Below, in pieces: positions 1-6,388 of a stretch of DNA of 11,064 bases. The notes beneath the pieces were generated by a model, which saw nothing but the letters and a program-made list of their open reading frames with translations, was not told the origin of the DNA and did not search any database. Origin of the DNA: Candidatus Coatesiibacteriota bacterium (GTDB taxonomy: Bacteria; RBG-13-66-14; B26-G2). The first letter of the stretch is position 1, and each line of letters begins with the position of its first letter. Both the position numbers and the translations under genes were made by a program. The stretch spans positions 1 to 11,064 of the forward strand of contig QMNJ01000039.1 in assembly GCA_003647715.1 (NCBI GenBank). The letters are read 5' to 3'.

Positions 1-131
1 GAATAATCCATTACTATGTATGATAAATTAGAAATTGTATTAATTCAATGATAATTGTTATTAATTATAAGATTTTAATTACCTGATAAATAAAAGGATT
101 GCAACGATACTTTCTCGCTTGGTTTGGCAGG
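1..131. other. AT-rich stretch without a recognisable gene
   Basis: This stretch lies beyond the end of the murI-rph-rdgB block and is very AT-rich, more so than the coding DNA. On both strands reading frames are cut by stops within a few codons, the longest ATG frame I noticed being about 11 codons. I see no tRNA-like fold, no GC-rich hairpin followed by a T run, and no direct repeat series. It is best read as a spacer at the 3' end of the minus-strand operon; a gene running off the left edge is not visible. Confidence 0.6.
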
Positions 132-260
132 TCAATAATAAATTCCTATACCGAACAACAACACAGGAGCTTTATGCTTGATGGGATAGCCAATCTCAGC
201 GCTTAAAACAGTCGCTGTTGTGTTTAAGGGGTTTATGTATTTATTGTTTTTCTTTTTCAT
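132..260 (-). CDS. possible 42-residue ORF overlapping the DUF1232-like gene
   Basis: On the minus strand an ATG at 260-258 opens a 42-codon frame ending in TGA at 134-132. It begins inside the last codons of the preceding 58-residue gene, in a different frame. The product would be basic at its N-terminus (MKKKNNKY) and end in a short hydrophobic stretch (APVLLFGIGIYY), so a membrane-associated peptide is conceivable. A purine run with GAAGG sits directly before the ATG, too close for an ideal Shine-Dalgarno. I recognise no family. A frame of this length can arise by chance in AT-rich DNA, so this is only a candidate; its position as the next overlapping frame of a tightly coupled operon is the main argument for it. 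Confidence 0.22.
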   Translation of the reverse strand: MKKKNNKYINPLNTTATVLSAEIGYPIKHKAPVLLFGIGIYY

Positions 261-417
261 CCTTCGGCTTCTTCTTTTGCTTTGCTATAAGTATCCCCAA
301 TATGATGTCTATTATCGCATATACTATGTCATCAAACTCTGACCCAGGCAACATATCAAGAGGACTTAATATAAGTATGAGAAACAATATGAATAGCACA
401 ATATAAATAACCCTCAT
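241..417 (-). CDS. small two-helix membrane protein with DUF1232-like core
   Basis: This is a 58-residue protein, small enough to be missed by gene callers. The ATG (417-415) overlaps the rdgB stop as ATGA, and a GAGGG ribosome site lies 6 to 7 bases upstream inside rdgB, so translation is probably coupled. Residues 3-18 form a hydrophobic helix. They are followed by SPLDMLPGSEFDD (residues 19-31), a second hydrophobic segment (about 32-45) and a charged Lys/Glu tail (46-58). The pattern of helix, S-P-x-D-x-x-P, D-D and helix resembles the core of the DUF1232 (YkvA-like) family, although the loop between the Pro and the Asp pair is shorter than usual. The domain is normally found in proteins of about 100 residues or more, so this would be a minimal version. 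The function of the family is not well defined. The operon position suggests a membrane-linked accessory role, but nothing more specific is supported. Confidence 0.68.
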   Translation of the reverse strand: MRVIYIVLFILFLILILSPLDMLPGSEFDDIVYAIIDIILGILIAKQKKKPKDEKEKQ

Positions 418-1034
418 AACAATCCCTCTTTATATAAAGATACCAGTTTTTTAAGGGCTTTTCTGAATGCCAGATATCTATGGCTAATTGCATTCTTTTC
501 GTCCGGCTTTAACTGGGCAAGTGTTCTCTGGAGGTGGGGGATAAGGAAGACGGGGTCATAGCCAAAGCCGTGCTCACCTAACGGTTCATCAGTTATATAA
601 CCATTCAACACCCCCTCAACCACGAACAGATTATCATTACCGCTGACGCAAGAAACCACGGTTCTGAATCTGGCGGAGCGCTCAATTAGTGGGATTTCAA
701 CCATCACCCCGAGGAGTTTACGATAGTTATCCTCATAGGTGGCATCATCACCAGCATACCTTGACGAGTGAACTCCCGGAAGACCGTCAAGGGCATCCAC
801 CTCCAGCCCAGTGTCATCTGCTATTGCTACCATACCCGTTGATTTGCTTGCTGTCTTCGCCTTTATGGTTGCATTCTCCTCCAGTGTAGTGCCCACCTCT
901 TCTGGTTCATCCCAGTCAATGTCGCCTACACCTGATATGAATTCAAAACGGTCATCTGAACCAAGGATGGATATTATCTCCTTCACCTTGTCCTCATTGT
1001 GAGTTGCTATTACTATTTTTGATGCCTCACTCAT
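414..1034 (-). CDS. rdgB: XTP/dITP diphosphatase (RdgB/HAM1 family)
   Basis: The 206-residue product has the usual family length. It hydrolyses non-canonical purine nucleoside triphosphates (dITP, XTP, ITP) to the monophosphate and pyrophosphate, keeping deaminated bases out of DNA and RNA in the cytosol. Visible motifs are the N-terminal THNEDK (11-16), Glu52/Glu53, the catalytic ADDTGLEVDAL segment (72-82, with Asp74 the probable catalytic base), GLPGVHSSRYAG (84-95), GFGYDP (156-161) and the KNAISHR signature (180-186). The start codon overlaps the rph stop as ATGA and has only a weak GAGAG sequence before it, so coupling to rph translation is likely. The pairing with rph and murI is found in many bacteria. 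No key residue is missing. Confidence 0.96.
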   Translation of the reverse strand: MSEASKIVIATHNEDKVKEIISILGSDDRFEFISGVGDIDWDEPEEVGTTLEENATIKAKTASKSTGMVAIADDTGLEVDALDGLPGVHSSRYAGDDATYEDNYRKLLGVMVEIPLIERSARFRTVVSCVSGNDNLFVVEGVLNGYITDEPLGEHGFGYDPVFLIPHLQRTLAQLKPDEKNAISHRYLAFRKALKKLVSLYKEGLL

Positions 1035-1765
1035 CTCTCAATACCGAGTGATTTAATCTGCTTCTCAATTATCTGCATTACCGCCTTCTCAGACATATTC
1101 AGTATAGTATTCAAAGTATCTCTGGTGAAGGGTTTTCTTTCTGCAGTCCCCTGAATCTCAATAATTTTACCGCCCCCTGTCATCACCACATTCATATCAA
1201 CCTCAGCTTTTGAATCTTCTATATAGTTAAGGTCAACCATAGGTGTATTCTCTACCACCCCTGCACTGATAGCACCAGCAAACTCTTTCAACGGAAATCT
1301 CTCAATCCGCCCCTCACTTTGCATCCTGCTGAGTGCGAGGTGGAGAGCCACCATTGCTCCATTTACTGCTGTAGTTCTGGTTCCACCATCTGCTTGGAGC
1401 ACATCGGTATCAACCCAGAGTGTAATGCCTTCAAAGGCGCTTAAGTCACACACAGCACGAAGTGTGCGTCCCACCAATCGTTGTATCTCCTGGCTCCTGC
1501 CTGATATCTGGCTCTTTACCCTGTCCCTTATCATTCTTCCCTCACCTGTTGATGCTGGCAACATATCATATTCAGCGGTTAACCATCCACCACCTTCACT
1601 CTCCTTCCAGGAAGGAACACCATAGACGAGTGAAACGGTGCATAATACCCATGTCATTCCTAACTTTGCAAGGCACGATGAGTATGCCTTCTCAATATAT
1701 CTGGGGATGAATTCAATCATCCTTAATTGGTTGGGTGCTCTTCCATCTTCTCTGATGTAAGACAT
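1031..1765 (-). CDS. rph: ribonuclease PH
   Basis: RNase PH is a phosphorolytic 3'-5' exoribonuclease that trims the 3' ends of tRNA precursors and releases nucleoside diphosphates. The 244-residue product matches the family length. It carries the N-terminal REDGRAPNQLR (5-15), WLTAEYDMLPAST (61-73), the SGRS segment (89-92, Arg90 in the conserved active-site region), EIQRLVGRTLRAV (93-105), QADGGTRTTA with the phosphate-binding GTRTTA (128-133), and the acidic pair in EDSKAEVDMNVVM (Asp184, Asp190). It should act as a ring-shaped hexamer. The gene starts 3 bases after the murI stop, with GAGGA at the murI end as its ribosome site, and overlaps rdgB by 4 bases, so all three are very probably one transcript. 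Nothing looks truncated. Confidence 0.96.
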   Translation of the reverse strand: MSYIREDGRAPNQLRMIEFIPRYIEKAYSSCLAKLGMTWVLCTVSLVYGVPSWKESEGGGWLTAEYDMLPASTGEGRMIRDRVKSQISGRSQEIQRLVGRTLRAVCDLSAFEGITLWVDTDVLQADGGTRTTAVNGAMVALHLALSRMQSEGRIERFPLKEFAGAISAGVVENTPMVDLNYIEDSKAEVDMNVVMTGGGKIIEIQGTAERKPFTRDTLNTILNMSEKAVMQIIEKQIKSLGIER

Positions 1766-1768
1766 TTT

Positions 1769-2575
1769 CTATTCCTCATCAATATTAACTTTTTTTACAT
1801 ATACATAATCCCATCCGAGGAAGTTGGTAGCGACCCTTTGAAAATCATTTGGAATATCTGTTACATAGAACAGGTGTTCTGGTTTCTCTCTGCTTACATT
1901 CCTTAAGGCACTCATCTCATTCAATTTCTCTGATACAGCAATTGATGTTTGATAGGCAGAATCTATTAACTGAACATCATTGCTAAATACCTTTCTAATC
2001 ACACCTTTTAGGAGTGGGTAATGGGTGCAACCTAAAACCACAGTATCAATATCTTTATCCAATAAGTAGTTGAGATAACGTCTTGCTACAATTAAGGCAA
2101 TCTCGTCGTCCTGTAAACCCTCTTCAACAATTGGAACAAAGAGTGGGCATGCCTTCTGATAGACAGTTATGCTATTGTCTATATTGTGAATGGCTCTGAC
2201 ATATGCCATGCTTGATATGGTCGCTTTGGTGCCAATAACTGCAATTTTGCCTGTTCTGGTGCTCATAACCGCAGAAGAAGCACCTGGTTTTATTACATCA
2301 ATGATTGGGACATCAGTATTATCCTTGAGAACATCAAGGGATGTTGATGATACTGTATTGCAGGCAACCACTACCACCTTCAGTGGATAGTTGGAAAGAA
2401 ATTTAAGGCACTGAAGCGAAAACCGACTTACTGTTTCTGGCGACTTGGTGCCGTAGGGGACTCTGGCGGTGTCGCCAAGATATACCACATCCTCATATGG
2501 AAGAATCTGGATAATCTCCTTAACTACTGTGAGACCACCCACACCTGAATCAAAAACTCCTATATAGCCATCCAT
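1769..2575 (-). CDS. murI: glutamate racemase
   Basis: MurI interconverts L- and D-glutamate and supplies D-Glu for peptidoglycan, so the organism probably makes a cell wall. The 268-residue product has the diagnostic motifs: VFDSGVGGLTV (7-17, Asp9 and Ser10), GDTARVPYG (34-42), ACNT (71-74, catalytic Cys72), CPLFVP (143-148) and GCTHYPLL (182-189, catalytic Cys183 and His185). It is the first gene of the minus-strand operon. The start is placed a few residues before the conserved DSG motif, as usual in the family, yet the bases just upstream contain no Shine-Dalgarno sequence, and the predicted promoter leaves a leader of only about 8 to 15 bases. Confidence 0.96.
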   Translation of the reverse strand: MDGYIGVFDSGVGGLTVVKEIIQILPYEDVVYLGDTARVPYGTKSPETVSRFSLQCLKFLSNYPLKVVVVACNTVSSTSLDVLKDNTDVPIIDVIKPGASSAVMSTRTGKIAVIGTKATISSMAYVRAIHNIDNSITVYQKACPLFVPIVEEGLQDDEIALIVARRYLNYLLDKDIDTVVLGCTHYPLLKGVIRKVFSNDVQLIDSAYQTSIAVSEKLNEMSALRNVSREKPEHLFYVTDIPNDFQRVATNFLGWDYVYVKKVNIDEE

Positions 2576-2596
2576 ATTTAGTTAGTGATATTTTAC

Positions 2597-2624
2597 ATTT
2601 TAATAAAACGATAATGAAACTCAA
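2597..2624 (-). promoter_or_regulatory. predicted sigma70-type promoter of murI-rph-rdgB
   Basis: On the minus strand TTGAGT (2624-2619) is followed after 16 bases by TAAAAT (2602-2597). Transcription would start near 2590, leaving a leader of about 15 bases before the murI ATG, without a Shine-Dalgarno sequence. A second TAAAAT (2595-2590) could serve instead and would give an even shorter leader. The surrounding DNA is AT-rich, so chance matches are likely and the call is moderate. Confidence 0.4.
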
Positions 2625-2665
2625 AGTATAATAATTTTATTTGAGAAGGCACCAATATAGAATGG

Positions 2666-2694
2666 TTGAAAGAGATTTAATAACTTGTTAATAT
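2666..2694 (+). promoter_or_regulatory. predicted strong sigma70-type promoter of prs
   Basis: TTGAAA (2666-2671) and TAATAT (2689-2694) are separated by the ideal 17 bases. The start site would fall near 2701, about 22 bases before the prs ATG. This is the best-scoring plus-strand promoter I can see in the divergent region and fits a transcript beginning with prs and continuing into rplY. Confidence 0.6.
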
Positions 2695-2696
2695 AT

Positions 2697-2715
2697 CCTC
2701 CGTTACAATCGGAGG
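2697..2715 (+). promoter_or_regulatory. inverted repeat over prs start site and Shine-Dalgarno
   Basis: CCTCCG (2697-2702) and CGGAGG (2710-2715) form perfect 6-bp arms around a 7-base centre (TTACAAT). The right arm contains the GGAGG ribosome site of prs, 7 bases before its ATG, and the left arm lies at the predicted transcription start. Two readings are possible: a DNA operator for a dimeric repressor, or an RNA hairpin that hides the ribosome site if transcription starts a few bases upstream of the prediction. The repeat itself is seen directly; its function is inferred. I did not notice the same arms elsewhere in the window. Confidence 0.5.
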
Positions 2716-2722
2716 TTAAACG

Positions 2723-3886
2723 ATGACTATATCAGAAAAAGAGATGGTCATTCTCTCGGGAACATCAAATGTCGCCCTCGCTGAGAAGATAATTGATGCG
2801 TTTAATGAGGAAAAAATGAGGATAGCTCTGGGTGGGTGCAAATTTACCAGGTTTCCAGATAGCGAAATACTGGTAGAACTCGCATGTAATGTTAGGGGAA
2901 GAGATGTATTTATAATACAGTCAACATCCTACCCTGTGAACTGGAATATTATGGAATTGTTAATAATGATAGATGGTATCAAAAGGGCATCAGGTGGAAG
3001 AATAACCGCTGTAATACCATACTACGGCTATGCAAGGCAAGATTGGAAGGACAGACCGAGGGTTCCTATTAGCGCTAGATTGGTCGCAGATATGCTAACT
3101 ACAGCTGGTGCCAACCGTGTTCTCACTATGGACCTACACGCAGAGCAGATACAGGGCTTCTTCACCATTCCTGTTGACAATCTTACTGCAAGACCCCTAT
3201 TTAAGGTGCTATTTGATGAACTATTCAGGAGAATGATTGAAGATAGCAAGGAGATAAGGTCCATGGATGATGTAGTAGTGGTTGCGCCTGATGTAGGTAG
3301 GGTGAAATTAACCAAGCGGTTGGCGAATGAGTTAGGTACGGATATGGCAATCGTTGTAAAAGACAGAACAAGTGCCCATGATGTGCAGACAACCGGATTT
3401 ATCGGGGATGTAAAAGACAAGGTTGTTGTGATGATAGACGATATTATAAGCACAGGTGGAACTATCATAAATGCCGCAAATGTTCTGAAAGAAGAGGGAG
3501 GTGCTAAGAAGATATTCGTTTGTTGCACCCACTCGGTTATGGTCAACAGTGCCATTGAAAAGATTGAGCAGTCAGAGATAGATATGGTTCTGGTGACAGA
3601 TACCATCTCGCCTGAAGAAAAGACCAACTGGGTGTTTGGTGATACTGAAAGGGTAATTGTGGGAGATGTTGAACCTGAAAAGGGAGAAAGAAAGATTGAC
3701 CAAGTACTTGGTGAGGACCGTTTCAAGAGGAGTAAGAAAATAAAAGTTATTTCAGTAGCAAAATTATTCAAAGCAGCAATTGAGAGTATACATGAGAATA
3801 AGAGCGTATCTGCTCTGTTTTATTCCAATAAGATAATTGACCTGGTAAGAAGTGAAGTAAATGCTCTGGTTGATGAAATGTTATAA
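2723..3886 (+). CDS. prs: ribose-phosphate pyrophosphokinase (PRPP synthase), enlarged
   Basis: Prs transfers pyrophosphate from ATP to ribose 5-phosphate, making PRPP for purine, pyrimidine, NAD, His and Trp synthesis. Seen are FPDSE (44-48), NVRGRDVFIIQST (56-68), IPYYGYARQD (98-107), MDLHAEQIQGFF (136-147, His139), the flexible-loop KDR (213-215) and the PRPP loop DDIISTGGT (239-247). The last has Ser where many bacterial enzymes have Asp. The protein is 387 residues against about 310 to 320 for typical bacterial enzymes. Most of the extra length lies at about 166-182 and 296-338, the latter between the DTI strand and the C-terminal KIKVISVAKLF segment; the tail after SVSALF also runs on. 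All catalytic segments look intact, so activity is likely, but the regulatory surface may differ from that of class I enzymes. GGAGG lies 7 bases before the ATG. The gene is 35 bases upstream of rplY, an association common in bacteria. Confidence 0.93.
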   Translation: MTISEKEMVILSGTSNVALAEKIIDAFNEEKMRIALGGCKFTRFPDSEILVELACNVRGRDVFIIQSTSYPVNWNIMELLIMIDGIKRASGGRITAVIPYYGYARQDWKDRPRVPISARLVADMLTTAGANRVLTMDLHAEQIQGFFTIPVDNLTARPLFKVLFDELFRRMIEDSKEIRSMDDVVVVAPDVGRVKLTKRLANELGTDMAIVVKDRTSAHDVQTTGFIGDVKDKVVVMIDDIISTGGTIINAANVLKEEGGAKKIFVCCTHSVMVNSAIEKIEQSEIDMVLVTDTISPEEKTNWVFGDTERVIVGDVEPEKGERKIDQVLGEDRFKRSKKIKVISVAKLFKAAIESIHENKSVSALFYSNKIIDLVRSEVNALVDEML

Positions 3887-3921
3887 TAAGAAAAAATAAC
3901 ACTACTTTGTGAGGTTGAGAT

Positions 3922-4590
3922 ATGAAAGAAGTAGAAATAAGATGTTTTGTTCGTGAAAACATAGGAAAAGCAGAATCCAAAAGATTGCGTAAGCAAGGTT
4001 TCATACCTGCGGTTGTCTATGGTCCTGAGATAGATAATATCAATATTTCTGTCTCTACAGATGAGTTCCGCAGTATGCTGTCAGAATATGGAACCTCATG
4101 CATATTCACTCTGAATATCAATGACGGTAAGAAGACAATACCCACAATAGTTAAACAGATTCAGAGAGATTACCTTGGCACAGACATTATTCACCTTGAT
4201 TTTTATAGAATATATAAAGATAAAGAAATACATGTCAGTATACCCATTGTAGCGGTTAATAGGGCAAAAGGAGAAATAGAGGGTGGAGTTCTTGACCAGT
4301 CCATGTTTAGTGTGGAAGTTAGTGGGTTGCCGGTAAATGTTCCTCCCGTATTAGAGGTAGATGTATCTAATCTGGAAATTGGCGATAATTATACCATTGG
4401 AGACCTTGAAACACCTGAGGGAGTAAAACTGCTTGATTCGCCAGACAGGGTGGTCTTCACCGTGGTGCCACCCAAGGGTATGGAGATTGAGGAAGAGGTA
4501 GTAGCAGAAGAGGTGGAGGAAGAAGAAGCACCGGCAGAGGGTGAAGAAGAGGGAGAGAAAGTAGAACCATCAGAAGAGTCCACAACTTAG
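3922..4590 (+). CDS. rplY: 50S ribosomal protein bL25, long TL5/CTC form
   Basis: bL25 binds 5S rRNA in the central protuberance of the large subunit. The 222-residue product is the two-domain form rather than the short E. coli form. An N-terminal 5S-binding domain (about 1-92) has SKRLRKQGFIPAVVYG (19-34) and HLDFYRI (91-97). A beta-rich CTC domain (about 100-185) follows, with VEVSGLPVNVPPVLEVDVSNLEIGD (131-155). Residues from about 187 to the end are a Glu-rich, low-complexity tail, as in many long bL25 proteins. GAGGT lies 6 bases before the ATG, giving a clear start. The gene probably shares the prs transcript; the 35-base gap shows no terminator. Confidence 0.94.
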   Translation: MKEVEIRCFVRENIGKAESKRLRKQGFIPAVVYGPEIDNINISVSTDEFRSMLSEYGTSCIFTLNINDGKKTIPTIVKQIQRDYLGTDIIHLDFYRIYKDKEIHVSIPIVAVNRAKGEIEGGVLDQSMFSVEVSGLPVNVPPVLEVDVSNLEIGDNYTIGDLETPEGVKLLDSPDRVVFTVVPPKGMEIEEEVVAEEVEEEEAPAEGEEEGEKVEPSEESTT

Positions 4591-4655
4591 AAATAGCATT
4601 CAAAGTATATAAAACCAGCAACAATGAGTAAAATTCTATACCGTTGTTAACCTAT

Positions 4656-4661
4656 TATAAT
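4656..4661 (+). promoter_or_regulatory. consensus -10 box immediately before pth
   Basis: A perfect TATAAT ends 8 bases before the pth ATG, with no Shine-Dalgarno between them. A start 7 to 9 bases beyond the -10 box would fall at or within two bases of the A of the start codon, so this promoter would give a leaderless pth-ychF mRNA. The -35 region at 17 to 18 bases spacing (around 4632-4638) is poor, which lowers confidence. Confidence 0.45.
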
Positions 4662-4669
4662 AACTGAAT

Positions 4670-5245
4670 ATGAACTGGTTATTCTGTGGTTTAGGTAATA
4701 AGGGCAGAAGATATTCCCGCACAAGGCATAATATTGGCTTTATGGTAGTTGATGCATTTGCGAAGGATTTGCGTTTGAAATTCCCGCCAAGAATCTTCAC
4801 CATCAGAAAAACATATACAAGTGCAAGTGGGATATATGGCGAACAAGACATCACAATTATGAAACCACTAACTTATATGAATCTCTCAGGTATTGCTGTA
4901 AGGAACATACTACAGGAGATTGACATCCCCCTTGAAAGGGTTATAATTATACTTGATGACTTCAATCTGGAGATGGGGAGGTTACGCCTAAGGAAAAGAG
5001 GTAGTGGAGGCGGTCACAAAGGTCTGAACAGCATAATAAGAGCAGTAAACAGTGAGAATATCCCGAGGTTACGGATAGGTATAGGTCCTCTGCCACCAAA
5101 TGTTGACCCCGTGTATTATGTGCTATCACCATTTACAGATAAGGAGATGGATGTAATAACCAATACAATCAATAAAGTGGTTGAGTGTCTTAAGATAGTT
5201 GTTGATGAAGGCATAGATAAAGCGATGACGAGGTGTAATCAATGA
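4670..5245 (+). CDS. pth: peptidyl-tRNA hydrolase
   Basis: Pth cleaves the ester bond of peptidyl-tRNAs that drop off stalled ribosomes, recycling tRNA. The 191-residue length is typical. Key positions match the E. coli enzyme: GLGN (7-10, Asn10), TRHNIGF (18-24, catalytic His20), KPLTYMNLSG (65-74, Met70 and Asn71), LDDFNLEMG (95-103, with Asp96 as partner of His20) and GSGGGHKGLNSII (111-123, Asn120). The start is fixed by the distance to GLGN, as in homologues, even though no ribosome site precedes it. Its stop overlaps the ychF start as ATGA. Having two translation-quality genes after rplY is a common arrangement. Confidence 0.96.
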   Translation: MNWLFCGLGNKGRRYSRTRHNIGFMVVDAFAKDLRLKFPPRIFTIRKTYTSASGIYGEQDITIMKPLTYMNLSGIAVRNILQEIDIPLERVIIILDDFNLEMGRLRLRKRGSGGGHKGLNSIIRAVNSENIPRLRIGIGPLPPNVDPVYYVLSPFTDKEMDVITNTINKVVECLKIVVDEGIDKAMTRCNQ

Positions 5246-6309
5246 AACTTGGGTTGGTGGGGCTACCAAATGCTGGGAAGACAACCCTGTTCAATGCTTT
5301 AACACAAGCGGGTGCAAAGGTCGCACCCTACCCTTTCACCACCATAGACCCCAATGTGGGTTATGCTATTTTGAAGGATGAGCGTCTTGACAAAATAGGT
5401 CAAATAGTTGAAAGTGAGAAGATATTGTATCCATCCATCAGGGTTGTGGACATTGCTGGTCTTGTAGAGGGTGCCCATAAGGGTGAGGGATTGGGTAATC
5501 AGTTTCTATCACATATCAGGGGAATGGATGCTTTAATCTTAGTGCTTGACGCCTTCTCTGACAATGCGAATCCTGAGAGGGATTTTAGCATTCTCTGGCT
5601 GGAGCTTGCATTATCAGATATGGAGTTGCTTCAGAGAAGGAGGGATAAATTGGCAAAGGAGATGAAGGGAAAAAGAGAAAGAGAAACTGAAGTAAAATAT
5701 GAGATTATAGAGAAGGCGATTGATTATCTGGGCAATGGGGACTCACTAAAGGACAAGATGAGCGAGGAGGAGATAAATATAATAGATGGATATGAGCTTC
5801 TTACATTAAAGGCATATATTGTAGTTTTTAACATAAAACCTGAAGATATAGTTTATGGAGCAGATAGTGGTATTATAGGGGGTTCTATAAACGAGAAGGT
5901 TAAAAGCAGTATAGTTATGTCGTGCCTGATTGAAGAGGAGATGACGGGGCTTAATAATGACGAGGGGGAAGAACTGAAGAAATTGTATAGTATGAAAGAA
6001 ACAGAGATTGATAAACTAATCAATCTCGGTCTGAAAGCATTGAACCTAATAGTGTTTTATACCACTGAGGGAGGAATAATACAGGGCTGGACAATAAAGG
6101 AGGGCAGTAAAGCAAAAGAGGCGGCGTCTATAATTCATACTGATATGGCTAAGGGATTCATAAAGGCAGAAGTTGTCAATTATAATGAACTGGTGCGAAT
6201 TGGTGATTTGAAGAAGGTAAAGGAGGTGGGGAAGATGAGAATTGAGGGAGCGGACTATACTTTGGAGGATGGCGACCTGTTGAAGTTTATTTTCAAGGTG
6301 AAAAGTTAA
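5242..6309 (+). CDS. ychF: redox-regulated ATPase/GTPase YchF (OBG-like)
   Basis: YchF is a universally conserved TRAFAC P-loop NTPase that usually prefers ATP and associates with ribosomes; roles in translation and stress are reported for the family. The 355-residue product has G1 GLPNAGKTT (7-15), FTTIDPNVG (32-40), G3 DIAGL (70-74) followed by GAHKGEGLGNQFLSHIR (77-93), and a C-terminal TGS domain (about 270-353) with AWTI-like GWTIKEGSKAKEAASIIHTD. The middle (about 130-190) is the helical insert. The base-recognition segment reads FNIKPED (196-202) where the family typically has N-x-x-E, so one residue appears to be inserted; nucleotide preference cannot be told from this. The gene overlaps pth by 4 bases and uses GAGGTG 6 bases upstream. 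Confidence 0.94.
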   Translation: MKLGLVGLPNAGKTTLFNALTQAGAKVAPYPFTTIDPNVGYAILKDERLDKIGQIVESEKILYPSIRVVDIAGLVEGAHKGEGLGNQFLSHIRGMDALILVLDAFSDNANPERDFSILWLELALSDMELLQRRRDKLAKEMKGKRERETEVKYEIIEKAIDYLGNGDSLKDKMSEEEINIIDGYELLTLKAYIVVFNIKPEDIVYGADSGIIGGSINEKVKSSIVMSCLIEEEMTGLNNDEGEELKKLYSMKETEIDKLINLGLKALNLIVFYTTEGGIIQGWTIKEGSKAKEAASIIHTDMAKGFIKAEVVNYNELVRIGDLKKVKEVGKMRIEGADYTLEDGDLLKFIFKVKS

Positions 6310-6318
6310 ATAATTTAT

Positions 6319-6348
6319 TTGATTAAATAGGTATTTTTGTTTTAATAT
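6319..6348 (+). promoter_or_regulatory. predicted promoter of the rpsF-ssb-rpsR-rplI-dnaB cluster
   Basis: TTGATT (6319-6324) and TAATAT (6343-6348) are 18 bases apart, just after the ychF stop. Transcription would begin near 6355, leaving a leader of about 34 bases that contains the AGGAGG site of rpsF. The -10 hexamer is the same as that predicted for prs. Confidence 0.45.
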
Positions 6349-6388
6349 CCTTTTGTTAGAATTCATAACCCAAAAGGAGGTTTTAGAT

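Noticed and set aside
49..63. TGATAAT-T-GTTATTA, a near match to a 7-1-7 Fur-box pattern
   Set aside because: The region is so AT-rich that such matches are expected by chance, and no iron-related gene is adjacent.
202..228. Imperfect inverted repeat (CTTAA AACAG / CTGTT ... TTAAG) as a terminator of the minus-strand operon
   Set aside because: The stem is AT-rich with a 4-base bulge and no T tract follows on the minus strand; it also lies inside the possible 42-codon frame.
218..406. 62-codon plus-strand frame with a Cys/Phe-rich product
   Set aside because: It is the antisense shadow of the DUF1232-like minus-strand gene, which has the better ribosome site, overlap and domain pattern.
2576..2722. 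PRPP or purine riboswitch in the prs leader
   Set aside because: The leader from the predicted start is only about 22 bases, far too short for an aptamer, and no known riboswitch core is visible.
3028..3771. 247-codon minus-strand frame inside prs
   Set aside because: It lies fully antisense to prs, its Ser/Thr/Ile-rich translation resembles no family, and prs is unambiguous on the other strand.
4611..4649. AACAA ... TTGTT hairpin between rplY and pth as a terminator
   Set aside because: Only five AT-rich pairs around a loop of about 20 bases and no T run after the stem.
6353..6388. Upstream TTG start adding 12 residues to bS6
   Set aside because: These codons would run through the AGGAGG ribosome site and are not part of the family N-terminus; the TTG at 6389 fits both.
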